The position numbers and the translations under genes are program-made. Source: Nannocystis exedens (GTDB lineage: Bacteria > Myxococcota_A > Polyangia > Nannocystales > Nannocystaceae). Taken from it: a DNA stretch of 64,000 nt. Shown in pieces: positions 17,197 to 25,271 of this stretch (its first letter is position 1; each line of letters starts with the position of its first letter). The DNA lies in assembly GCF_002343915.1 (NCBI RefSeq), contig NZ_NETK01000001.1:7888001-7952000 (forward strand), given 5' to 3'. The notes under the pieces are model-generated. The model was not told the DNA's origin, ran no database searches, and saw only the letters and a list, made by a program, of their open reading frames with translations.

Positions 17197-18744
17197 TCAG
17201 TCCTCGGGCCAGGGCTCGGGCGGGGTGGGCATGGGCATGTCGGGGTCCAGCCCCGCCCCGGCCGCGACGAGGTTGTCGATGAACATGCGGATGTACTTGA
17301 GGTCGTCTTCGATGTCGAAGTCGGGGTTGTCGGCGAGCCAGCCGTCGACGGCGGCGTCGAGGCCGTCGAGGATGTTGAGGGCGCCGGCGAGGTCGCCCTG
17401 GGCCGCGCGCGTGGCCGCCATGTCGAAGCCGACGTAGATGTTGAGCATGACGAACCCCTTCTCGCTGCTGGGGTTGTCGAACACGCCCTGCTCGAGGTCG
17501 ATCTCGCCCGGGTCGACGGTGGTCTTGATCGGCGCGACCTCCTCGACGTACTGCTTGTCGACGGGGTGGCGGTAGCGCAGCTTGAGCTCGCCGACGTCGG
17601 CGACGCGCGGCTGACCGCTGCGGGGCAAGAGCTCGAGGAGGATCGCCCCGCCGCCGCCGCGCCGGCCGTCCTCGTGGTCGTCGACGGTCTCGCGGTGGGC
17701 GAGCTGGAGGTTGGGGATCTCGATCGCGCCGTGGTTGCCCTCGACGGTCGAGAGCTTGGTGCCGCGGATGGCGCGGAGGAGGTAGTTGTCGACGATGTCG
17801 GCGGTGATCGTGACGTCCTCGGCGAGGGGGACGAGGAAGGCGGTGACCTCCTCGACGAAGACCTCCTGGACCGCGGCCGGATCTTCGAGGAAGTAGAAGG
17901 CGCCGCTGCCCTGCTCGGACAGGGTGCGCATGAGGGTGACGTCGAAGTCGGCGCCGACGCCGATGGTGGTCAGGCCGTAGCCCTGCTCGCTGTAGCCCTG
18001 GGCCATGGCGAGGATCTTGGCGTCGTTGGTGATGCCCTCGGTGGCCATGCCGTCGGACAGGAAGACGACCCGGTTCTGCCGGCCGGGGTCGGCGTGGGCG
18101 GCCATGAGCTCGAAGCCGGTGCGCAGGCCGTCGTAGATGTTGGTGCCGCCGTCGGCCTCGAGGTTGCTGATGGCGAGGGCGAGGGCGGGGTCGCTGCCGG
18201 TGACGTACTCGGCCTTGACCTCGGCGTCGGTGTCGAAGTCGACGAGGGTGATCCGGTCGCTGGGGTCGAGGGCGTCGAGCATGCGGAGGAGGCCCTCGCG
18301 CACGTACTGCATCGGCTCGCCCTCCATCGACCCGCTGCTGTCGATGACGAGGGCGAGGTTGAGCGGCGGGCGCTCGAGCTTGCTGACGTCGATCGCGGTG
18401 TTGAGGCCGACGAGCACCGTGATGCAGTTGGTGCCGGAGATCATGTTGCCCATCTCGCCGTAGAGGCCGTGCAGACACACGTCGCCGGCGCAGGTGGCGG
18501 GGGGCAGCTCGATCTTGTGCTCGTTGAAGAAGCCGACGTCGTCGAGGGTCTCGGGGCCGGGGATCCCGCCCTGCTCGAGGATCTGCTTGAACTGGCCGAA
18601 GTCCTGAGCGCCGCCCTGGCCGGCGCCGAGGCTGCCGCCGTCCTGGCCGGCAGAGTCGCCGGCGGCCGCGGCGCCGCCGTCGTCGCCGCAGGCGGGCGCG
18701 AGGAGCAGGAGAGAGAGGCCGAGGCGGAGGTCGAGTCGTGACAT
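17197..18744 (-). CDS. VWA-domain lipoprotein
   Basis: A 515-residue protein with lipobox LAPAC (Cys 19) and a short Gly/Ala-rich linker. A von Willebrand A domain (about 125-310) carries the MIDAS start LALVIDSSGSM, plus GGTNIYDGLRTGFELM and VVFLSDGMATEGITND. Residues 320-500 form a second domain of the type that follows VWA in YfbK-like bacterial proteins (LKLRYRHPVDKQYVEEVAP). It is a likely surface or periplasmic metal-dependent protein-binding module; ligand unknown. The ATG at 18742-18744 lies inside a 14-bp repeat anchor. Confidence 0.87.
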   Translation of the reverse strand: MSRLDLRLGLSLLLLAPACGDDGGAAAAGDSAGQDGGSLGAGQGGAQDFGQFKQILEQGGIPGPETLDDVGFFNEHKIELPPATCAGDVCLHGLYGEMGNMISGTNCITVLVGLNTAIDVSKLERPPLNLALVIDSSGSMEGEPMQYVREGLLRMLDALDPSDRITLVDFDTDAEVKAEYVTGSDPALALAISNLEADGGTNIYDGLRTGFELMAAHADPGRQNRVVFLSDGMATEGITNDAKILAMAQGYSEQGYGLTTIGVGADFDVTLMRTLSEQGSGAFYFLEDPAAVQEVFVEEVTAFLVPLAEDVTITADIVDNYLLRAIRGTKLSTVEGNHGAIEIPNLQLAHRETVDDHEDGRRGGGGAILLELLPRSGQPRVADVGELKLRYRHPVDKQYVEEVAPIKTTVDPGEIDLEQGVFDNPSSEKGFVMLNIYVGFDMAATRAAQGDLAGALNILDGLDAAVDGWLADNPDFDIEDDLKYIRMFIDNLVAAGAGLDPDMPMPTPPEPWPED

Positions 18745-18776
18745 GGCTCTTGGTTCCTGTGAATTAGGACATGTAC
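18742..18776. repeat. 14-bp periodic repeat array at a start codon
   Basis: CATG at 18742, CCTG at 18756 and CATG at 18770 are in exact 14-bp phase. The first CATG contains the minus-strand start codon of the VWA lipoprotein, so the array occupies its translation initiation region and the 38-base gap to the next gene. Confidence 0.75.
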
Positions 18777-18782
18777 TAAGAA

Positions 18783-20402
18783 TCAGGGCTGCTGCTGCGA
18801 GTCGGCCCACACGTAGACCAGCTCGAGGTCGTCGCCGAGGGTGTCGGGGCCCTCGGCGCAGTCGGGGGCGAGGATGATGCGCCGCTCGGCGTGGACGCCG
18901 AAGATGGTGAGGTGGTTGGCGCCGTCGTCGAGCTCGACCTGCTCGCCCGGGAGGAAGCGGACGATCTCGCCGCCGAACTCGGCGCTGAACTCCTGCGGCT
19001 GGGCGACGGTGCCGCAGCTCGGGTCGGGGCCGAGCTCGGTGTCGAACACCGGCTTGGCGGCCAGAGTGGCGCCGCTGATGACCGGCAGGTTGTTGCCCCG
19101 CGAGGCGGCGACCTGCGCCAGGCCGACGGGCGTGGGATCGTCGGGGTCGGCCGCGCGCGAGAGCACGAGCAGGTCGCCCTGATCGTCGACCGAGACGTAC
19201 TGACCGGCGGCGAAGGGCAGCTCGGTCAGCGGGGTGCAGAAGTAGAAGCGCGGCAGGAGGCCGTCGTCGAGGTCGAAGGCGGCGCAGCCGTCGCTGCCGA
19301 GCTCGAGCTCGGTGATCCGGTGCACGCCGCTCGGCGGGTCGCTCCAGGCGACGCGCGCGGCGTCGTCGCCGGGGAGGTAGGCGTTCTCGCCCGGGTTCCG
19401 CTGCGGGAAGACGATCGGCCGCTGCGAGCCGGCGATCTCGGCCTGGCCGTCGTCGTCGGCGGTGAGCTCGACGGCGCCGGCGAGGTACTGACCCGGGGCG
19501 CTGTGCTGGCCGGGGATCCACTCGAGCGGGACGTCGCCGGCGCTCCAGAACAGCACGGTGGGCGCGATGGTGTCGCTGGTGAGCAGGACGGCGTAACACT
19601 CGCGGGTGACGCGGCCGACGTCGGCGCGCGCGGGGGCGTTGGCGCCGGGGGGGATCGACCAGGTCTGGCCCTCGCCGAACAGGGCCTCGGAGAACAGCAC
19701 GCCGGGCTTGCTCTGGACGTTGAAGCAGTCGATCTCGACGTCGGGCCGGAGGTCGCGCACGCGGACGACGATGTCGTGCTCGGCGTGGCTGTTGTGCAGG
19801 TACACGTCGCCCTCGAAGTCCTGGTAGTCCACCGGGCCCTCGTCGCCCCGGTCGCCGCCGTCGTCGGTGTCGCTGGTGGCGACGCACAGCAGCGAGCCGA
19901 GCGCGGCGGCCCCGAACTCGGGGCGAGTGGGCCAGCGCGAGAGGCTGACCGAAGAGGCAGGTTGCGCGGCGACAGGGCGCATCGCCGGGACCAGGGCGCG
20001 CCAGCCGAGGGCGAGGGCGGGGAGGGCGAGCAGGTCGGTCGGGTCGACGGTGATCGTCCAGGGGAAGCCGACGAGGCCCATCAGCCAGCTCCACGCGTCG
20101 GCGCAGGCGGGCGAGAGGTTGATGAGGGCGAACACCAGGCCGACGGCGATGTGACAGTGGAGCAGGCCGCGGCGGCTGGTGACGCCGAGCAAGGCGGCGA
20201 GCAGCGCGGGGGCGACGAGCATGCCGGCGAAGTCGCTGAGCTTGCCGGTGAGGGCGCCCGGCAAGAGGCCGGCGCCCTTCAGCAGGTGGTCGTTGACGCC
20301 CAGGACGGCGAGGGCGAACAGCCAGGTCGGCGAGCGCAGGGCGCGAGCCGGGCGCAGCTCGCGGCGTGAAGAGAACACTTCGTCGAGCCAGCGTCGGGTC
20401 AT
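18783..20402 (-). CDS. Membrane-anchored exported protein of unknown function
   Basis: A 539-residue protein from ATG 20400-20402. The first 190 residues hold about four to five hydrophobic segments (for example PTWLFALAVLGVNDHLLKGA, GLLHCHIAVGLVFALINL and LLALPALALGWRALV). The remaining 340 residues are acidic, hydrophilic and beta-rich with several Cys, presumably outside the membrane. No known catalytic motif was recognised. The following minus-strand gene (VWA lipoprotein) begins 38 bases after its stop, so the two may form an operon. An upstream extension to 20681 is open but has no protein-like character. Confidence 0.75.
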   Translation of the reverse strand: MTRRWLDEVFSSRRELRPARALRSPTWLFALAVLGVNDHLLKGAGLLPGALTGKLSDFAGMLVAPALLAALLGVTSRRGLLHCHIAVGLVFALINLSPACADAWSWLMGLVGFPWTITVDPTDLLALPALALGWRALVPAMRPVAAQPASSVSLSRWPTRPEFGAAALGSLLCVATSDTDDGGDRGDEGPVDYQDFEGDVYLHNSHAEHDIVVRVRDLRPDVEIDCFNVQSKPGVLFSEALFGEGQTWSIPPGANAPARADVGRVTRECYAVLLTSDTIAPTVLFWSAGDVPLEWIPGQHSAPGQYLAGAVELTADDDGQAEIAGSQRPIVFPQRNPGENAYLPGDDAARVAWSDPPSGVHRITELELGSDGCAAFDLDDGLLPRFYFCTPLTELPFAAGQYVSVDDQGDLLVLSRAADPDDPTPVGLAQVAASRGNNLPVISGATLAAKPVFDTELGPDPSCGTVAQPQEFSAEFGGEIVRFLPGEQVELDDGANHLTIFGVHAERRIILAPDCAEGPDTLGDDLELVYVWADSQQQP

Positions 20403-21184
20403 GGCAGTGTCTTTCTCAGGCAAACGACCGGCCACGCGCCGGTTTCTCGATGATAGGGCGGCCGCCGGGTCAGGTCGAGAGGGCCCCGAGCACGCCGCGA
20501 GCGTCACCATGGCACCAGGGCCAGGAGGTGTCGCGGTCGAAGCGTCGTTCGCAGGGCCGAGCATGATGGGCGTCACCCGTCCAGGCGTGGAGTCGCCGCA
20601 GCCCGGGGAAAAATTGCGAGGGGCAAAAATTTCGTGGCGGGCGCGGGCGCGCGACGCCGGGAGCTGGAGCTGGCCGGGCAATGAGGCGCGAGCGGGGCTG
20701 CGAGCCGGGGGTCCGCGGGCCGCACGAGCGCCGACGCATACCGCCCCGAACGGACGGCGCGCTCACTCGTCGCGCGCGGACGCGGAGGCCGGTGGCATGG
20801 AGGCCGCCGTCGCGCACCGCCCGGACCGGCCCGGAGGCGCAGCGCCGTCCTCGTCGGCGCGCACGTGGAGCGGTCGGCGACGTCGACGCTGCCGTCGCGG
20901 GCAGCCGCGGACCGCCTTCACGCGTCGGCGCGAACGCGGAGAGGTCGGCGACGTCGGCGAACGGGCGGGCGAGGGCGAGCGCTTCGATGTCGGCGGGATC
21001 GCGGCCGGTGACGCAATCGTGGGCGGGAGCCGGCGCCCGAGGCCGCCGCGCGCCTGGAGGGGCGCCGACGGTCTCGCATTGTGTGCGAACGGACATGTCC
21101 GAGGGGACAGGATCTCGTCCGCGGCGCGGAGCGGGGGGCGGCGAGCCGATCGCCGCGTGATTGACGGGCCGCCGCGCGCGGGCG
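20403..21184. other. Gene-poor divergent region
   Basis: About 780 bases between divergent genes. An A/T-rich patch at about 20607-20635 contains GGGGAAAAATT and GGGGCAAAAATTT, a near direct repeat that could be promoter-related. One 14-bp repeat pair lies at 21094-21114. No gene is supported; open frames are Arg/Ala-rich. Confidence 0.5.
21094..21114. repeat. 14-bp periodic repeat, intergenic
   Basis: The unit CATGTCCGAGGGGA at 21094 is followed by CAGG at 21108, 14 bp apart, 70 bases before the MscS gene. Confidence 0.6.
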
Positions 21185-22303
21185 ATGCTCCAAAGGCCCG
21201 TGGAGGAGCTCGACCTCGACAAGCTGCTGGCGAGCCCGGAGCTGCAGGCGGCGGGCGGGCTGATCTTGGCGCTGCTGATCGGCTACGCGATCAGCACCGC
21301 GCTCGCGGGGGCGCTGGCGCGAGCGGCGGCGCGGCGACACGACGGCCTCGACGATCACCTGCTGGCGCTGATGCGCCGGCCGGTGTGGACGACGGTGGTG
21401 GTGGTCGCGCTCGAGTGGGCCGGCGACCGCCTGCACCTGGTCGATCAGGCGACGCTCGACGCGGCGCTCGGGACGGTGCTGGTGGTGGTGTGGGCGGCGG
21501 CGCTGGTGCGCGCGGCCGACGAGGTGCTGCTGGCGCTGGTGCAGCGGGCGCGCATGGGCCAGGCCGGGCTCGGGTTCATGCACGGGCGCGCGACCATGCT
21601 GGTCCACTTCCTCGTGCGGGTGGTGGTGCTGCTGACGGGCCTGTACCTGGTGATGGTGCTGTGGGGCCTCGACGTGCGCGCGTGGCAGGTGTCGGCCGGG
21701 GTCGCCGGGGCGGTGCTCGGGTTCGCGGCCCAGGACTCGCTCGGCAACCTGATCTCGGCGGTGCTGCTGTACGGCGACGCGCCGCTGCGGATCGGCGACA
21801 CGATCGTGGTCGACGGGCGGCTGCGCGGGCGGGTCACCGACATCGGCTGGCGCTCGACGCGGGTGCTCACCAACGACGGGGTCGAGGTCAACCTGCCCAA
21901 CGCGCTGCTCGGCACCCAGCGGATCGTCAACGAGTCGGCCGGGCCGAACGAGGCCGTCCGGCTCGTCTGCGAATTCACGGTCGAGTTCGGCCGCACGCCC
22001 GAGGAGCTGCGGGCGATCGTGCTGCCCGGGGTCGCGGGGCTGCCGGAGCTGCGCCCGGACCTGCCGGCCGAGCTGCAGTTCCGCGGGCCGACCGAGGCGG
22101 GGCTGCGCTTCGCGCTGCTGGTCCACCTCGCCGACCCGGCCCGGCGGACGCAGGGGCTCGACGTCGCCAACTCGCACATCCTCCGCTCGCTGCGCGCGGC
22201 CGGGGTGGCGCTGGCCTACTCGAGCCACGCGGTCCACGTCGGCGGGCCGCTGGCGGACCGGCTGCGGGCGGCGCTGGTGCCTGGTCCCAAGACCATGTCC
22301 TGA
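21185..22303 (+). CDS. MscS-family small-conductance mechanosensitive channel
   Basis: A 372-residue protein from ATG 21185; an in-frame TTG at 21161 is possible. Four to five transmembrane segments precede the MscS pore and beta domain. The pore helix region VAGAVLGFAAQDSLGNLISA and the conserved IGDTIVVDGRLRGRVTDIG and NDGVEVNLPNALL are all present (about 180-250). A C-terminal alpha/beta cytoplasmic domain follows. It opens under membrane tension to release solutes on osmotic downshock. The last codons (VPGPKTMS) lie inside a 14-bp repeat array that continues past the stop. Confidence 0.9.
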   Translation: MLQRPVEELDLDKLLASPELQAAGGLILALLIGYAISTALAGALARAAARRHDGLDDHLLALMRRPVWTTVVVVALEWAGDRLHLVDQATLDAALGTVLVVVWAAALVRAADEVLLALVQRARMGQAGLGFMHGRATMLVHFLVRVVVLLTGLYLVMVLWGLDVRAWQVSAGVAGAVLGFAAQDSLGNLISAVLLYGDAPLRIGDTIVVDGRLRGRVTDIGWRSTRVLTNDGVEVNLPNALLGTQRIVNESAGPNEAVRLVCEFTVEFGRTPEELRAIVLPGVAGLPELRPDLPAELQFRGPTEAGLRFALLVHLADPARRTQGLDVANSHILRSLRAAGVALAYSSHAVHVGGPLADRLRAALVPGPKTMS

Positions 22304-22356
22304 GCAGCAGGTTTAAAAAAGCATGTTGGAGAGGGCATGCTCCTTCGGTCATGGGC
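22280..22356. repeat. 14-bp periodic repeat array spanning a stop codon
   Basis: Anchors CCTG 22280, CATG 22294, CAGG 22308, CATG 22322, CATG 22336 and CATG 22350 are in unbroken 14-bp phase. The array starts inside the MscS coding sequence and runs through the stop codon into the gap. This shows that the phase ignores the gene boundary. Confidence 0.88.
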
Positions 22357-22498
22357 ACGGGTGACCTCGCGCGCGGCGAGGGCGCGCCCGGCCGCCCGCC
22401 GGAGCGCGTGTGGCCCCCGGCGCGGCTGCACGCGCCGTCGCCTCGCACGCGGGCGACGGTTCTCGCCGCGCGACCGCGCCCAGGGCCTGCGCCTCGGG

Positions 22499-23020
22499 TC
22501 AGGAGCCGGGCGGGCCGGCGTCGATCTCGCGCAGCATGACCTTGAGGCGGACGTGGGCCTGCTCGAGGGCGGCGAGGTCGTGCGGGTTCTGGCCGTCGAG
22601 GTGGTTGGACAGGGCGGCGAAGGCGTCGTTGGCGGCGCGGTAGAGCCGCTTGCGCCGGCGCTTCGACACGGCGTCGCCCTTGTCGGCCAGGCCCTCGATC
22701 TTGTCCATGACGACCTCGAAGGCGGTCTCGGCCTCGAGCCGGTCGTTGGGCGCCGGCAGCGGCGGCGGCTCCTCCGGGGCCTCGAGGGCGCGCTCGAGCC
22801 GGCTGCGCAGGGCGATCGCCAGGGTGTCGCGGGCGTCCCGCTCGTCGCGCGGGTCGCGGTAGGCGCGGGGCCCGTCGTCACCCGACTTCTTGGCGGCCGC
22901 GGCCCGCGCGACCTCGGCCGGCCGCTCTCTCGTGGGCGTCCGCCCCGCGAGCTGACAGAGGGTGTAGCCGAACAGGCCGAGAGTGACGGCCCCGAAGGCG
23001 AGGAAGGTGCTGGCTTTCAT
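22499..23020 (-). CDS. Single-pass membrane protein of unknown function
   Basis: A 173-residue protein with one N-terminal hydrophobic segment (FLAFGAVTLGLFGYTLCQLA), then a charged, largely helical region (about 60-165, rich in Arg, Glu and Ala) that could be a coiled coil or four-helix bundle. No family was recognised. Its ATG (23018-23020) overlaps the stop codon of the preceding lipin-like lipoprotein gene by three bases, indicating translational coupling and perhaps a joint role in the envelope. Confidence 0.75.
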   Translation of the reverse strand: MKASTFLAFGAVTLGLFGYTLCQLAGRTPTRERPAEVARAAAAKKSGDDGPRAYRDPRDERDARDTLAIALRSRLERALEAPEEPPPLPAPNDRLEAETAFEVVMDKIEGLADKGDAVSKRRRKRLYRAANDAFAALSNHLDGQNPHDLAALEQAHVRLKVMLREIDAGPPGS

Positions 23021-24258
23021 CGGTCACACAGGTCGGGCAGGGCCTCGAATTCGGCCAGGAGCTCCTGGTAGCTGTCGATCCGCCGGGCGCCGTAGACGGC
23101 GTCGGTGAACTGGAACAGCACGCGGTGGTCGGTCGGGATCATGGTCGACTCGAAGGCCTCGGCGTCGCTGTCCTTGTTGCCGAACAGCCAGGTCGGGACG
23201 AGGCCCTTGTCCTTGAGTAGCTGAAATTCTCCCGACTTGTAGGCCACCGCGGTGTCGCCCATGCCTCCGGTGTACGTGAGCGTGGTGTGGATGATCCCGG
23301 CGGGGAAGCCGCGCAGGGCCACGAACTCGCGCGTGCGCCGGTCGAGCCACTCGGGCCGCGCGGTCAGGTACATGGGGCGATAACCCTTCGACGCGAGCAG
23401 GCTCAGCGCCTCGGCCGCGAACGGGTTGGCCTCGGGGATGTCGCCGAGCAAGAAGTCCCACGCCTCCTCGTTCTCGCTGGTGGTGAGGGTGCCGTCGACG
23501 TCGCTGACGAAGATCGGCGCGCCGGCCGGGACGACGTCGATGATGATGTCGACGGTGTTCCAGAACTCCTCGACGACGCCGTGCACGCGGTGCCGCCCCG
23601 GCTCCAGCTCGTCGGACTGGGAGATCTTGTAGTAGACGCGGCCGCCGGAGTCGTCGACGCCCTGGACCGGGGCGTGCTCGCCCTCGACGGTGGTGATGGC
23701 GACGCCGAGCTCCTCCCACACGCCGGCGCAGCCGCGGTCGAGGAACAGGTGCACGGGGCTGCCCTCAATGTCCTTGTCGGCCGGGAAGCCCCACTTGGTG
23801 AACTTGGCGAGCACCCACTGCTCTTCGCCCTCGACGTAGAACATGTCGCGCCCGCGCGAGAGGTCGCTCTCCGGCGCGCCCTGGCCGGGGATCGTCGGCG
23901 GCGCGGCGTCACACTTCGGGATCGGCTCGCACAGGGCGCCGGGGACCGGGTCGCCGCCGCCGGTGGTGGTGTCGGGCGGGTCCTCGGTGGTGGTGCCGGG
24001 CGGGTCGGCGGTGGTGACGTCTTGGCCTGTCTCCGAGGACATGCCCGTGGGGTCCTGTCCCATGGTACCTGTCCCGGAGTCGCTGCCGCCGGTGGTCGGC
24101 GCGGTCGTGGCGTCGTTGCTGTCGGAGCCCGGAGTGAGGCCGGAGTCGAGGGTGGTCTGCGCGCCGGTCTCGGTGTCCGCGCCCGGGCGCGGGTCCTCGC
24201 CGCAGCCGAGGTGGAGGAGGAAGCAGGACGTGAGCAGGGCGATCGGCCGCGCGCGCAT
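23017..24258 (-). CDS. Lipoprotein with a lipin-like (LNS2) HAD domain
   Basis: A 413-residue protein with lipobox LLHLGC (Cys 19) and a Ser/Thr/Gly 'TTG' linker (about 25-105). It then has a beta-rich domain and a C-terminal lipin/Ned1/Smp2-type phosphatase domain. That domain has the nucleophile motif SDVDGTLTTSE, then GYRPMYLTARPEWLDRRTRE and LFGNKDSDAEAF. In eukaryotes lipins dephosphorylate phosphatidate; bacterial LNS2 proteins are poorly characterised. Carrying this normally cytosolic fold on a lipoprotein points to an extracytoplasmic phosphatase. It is translationally coupled to the 173-aa gene downstream. Confidence 0.85.
   Translation of the reverse strand: MRARPIALLTSCFLLHLGCGEDPRPGADTETGAQTTLDSGLTPGSDSNDATTAPTTGGSDSGTGTMGQDPTGMSSETGQDVTTADPPGTTTEDPPDTTTGGGDPVPGALCEPIPKCDAAPPTIPGQGAPESDLSRGRDMFYVEGEEQWVLAKFTKWGFPADKDIEGSPVHLFLDRGCAGVWEELGVAITTVEGEHAPVQGVDDSGGRVYYKISQSDELEPGRHRVHGVVEEFWNTVDIIIDVVPAGAPIFVSDVDGTLTTSENEEAWDFLLGDIPEANPFAAEALSLLASKGYRPMYLTARPEWLDRRTREFVALRGFPAGIIHTTLTYTGGMGDTAVAYKSGEFQLLKDKGLVPTWLFGNKDSDAEAFESTMIPTDHRVLFQFTDAVYGARRIDSYQELLAEFEALPDLCDR
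24026..24080. repeat. 14-bp periodic repeat array inside a linker-coding region
   Basis: CCTG 24026, CATG 24040, CCTG 24054 and CCTG 24068 are in exact 14-bp phase within the 'TTG' linker of the lipin-like lipoprotein, a stretch of protein likely to tolerate any sequence. Confidence 0.7.
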
Positions 24259-24424
24259 GATCGCGCAGGCTATCGGAAAGGCGGCGGCAGATCTAGCGAC
24301 CCGGCGATCGGGCCGGCGGCCGGCGAGCGCCCCGGGGCGTGAAAGCGGCGGCGAGGGGCGCTCTTGGGCCGGAACGACGCGGTCGGACGTCCGTGGGACG
24401 GTGCGACGCGTTCGCGCGCCGCGC

Positions 24425-25189
24425 TCACGCGAGGCCGGCGCGGACGCGGACGCGGGCGACGAAGGCGGCGAAGATCGGGTCCCCGGCGGACCGGCGGGCG
24501 AAGTGCGGGCTGCCGGGGTCGAGCCACTCGGGGTGCCACTGCACGCCGTAGATGTCGCGGCGGTCGTCGGCCGCGGCCTCGATCACGCCGTCGGGCGCCC
24601 ACGCGCACGCGCGCAGGCCGGGCGCGAGGGCCTTGATCGCCTGGTGGTGGACCGAGTTGACGAGGATCTCCCGCGCGCCGTAGAGCGGGGCCAGCCAGGA
24701 CTCCTCGTGCAGGCGCACGGTGTGCTCGTTGTCGTCGTAGCGGGCGGCGTCGCGGTGGACCAGCGCGCCCGGGACCTGGAAGCCGATGTCCTGGTAGAGG
24801 CTGCCGCCGAGCGCGGCGTTGAGCAGCTGGACGCCGCGGCAGACGCCGAGCACCGGCTTGCCCTGGGCCAGCGCCGCCCCCAGCAGCACCTGCTCGTAGG
24901 CGTCGCGCGCGGGGTCGCCGGCCCACTCGGGCCGCAGCGGCGCCTCGCCGTAGACCCCGGGGGCGACGTCGCTGCCGCCGCTCAGCACCAGCGCGTCGAC
25001 CCGCTCGACCAGGGCGGCGAGCATCGATGTGTCCGGAAGCACAGGCAGGAGGAACGGCAGCGCGCCGGCGCGGGCCAGCGCGGCCGACAGCCGCTGCTCG
25101 CCGTAGTCGAGCGACTTGCCGAGGAACAGCAGGCGGGAGGGGTCGGGGTAGGATGTCCCGCAGGACATGCCGATGATGACGGGTCGCAT
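24425..25189 (-). CDS. Class I glutamine-amidotransferase-like gamma-glutamyl hydrolase (peptidase C26)
   Basis: A 254-residue protein of the PuuD-like family. The nucleophile elbow GVCRGVQLLNAALGG carries the catalytic Cys (about 118), and HHQAIK and GVQWHPEW supply the His/Glu of the triad. The early motif LSGGSDVAPGVYGE is typical. Members hydrolyse gamma-glutamyl bonds such as gamma-glutamyl-GABA; the exact substrate here is unknown. The length fits the family. It precedes the M3 peptidase gene on the same strand, separated by a repeat array. Confidence 0.88.
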   Translation of the reverse strand: MRPVIIGMSCGTSYPDPSRLLFLGKSLDYGEQRLSAALARAGALPFLLPVLPDTSMLAALVERVDALVLSGGSDVAPGVYGEAPLRPEWAGDPARDAYEQVLLGAALAQGKPVLGVCRGVQLLNAALGGSLYQDIGFQVPGALVHRDAARYDDNEHTVRLHEESWLAPLYGAREILVNSVHHQAIKALAPGLRACAWAPDGVIEAAADDRRDIYGVQWHPEWLDPGSPHFARRSAGDPIFAAFVARVRVRAGLA

Positions 25190-25225
25190 GGGGGTCGGTC
25201 AGGCAAGTGTGAGTGGCCCGAAGGA

Positions 25226-25271
25226 CATGTCATGAGGGGCATGTCACATCAGGCATGTCCTGGAGGTCAGG
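25226..25271. repeat. 14-bp periodic repeat array, intergenic
   Basis: CATG 25226, 25240 and 25254 and CAGG 25268 are in exact 14-bp phase, filling the gap between the C26 hydrolase start and the M3 peptidase stop (25267). Another pair, GATG 25152 and CATG 25166, lies in the hydrolase coding start. Confidence 0.85.

Noticed and set aside
15907..18741. A 944-codon plus-strand frame antisense to the NADH dehydrogenase and VWA genes
   Set aside because: It has no recognisable motif and is explained by codon bias on the opposite strand.
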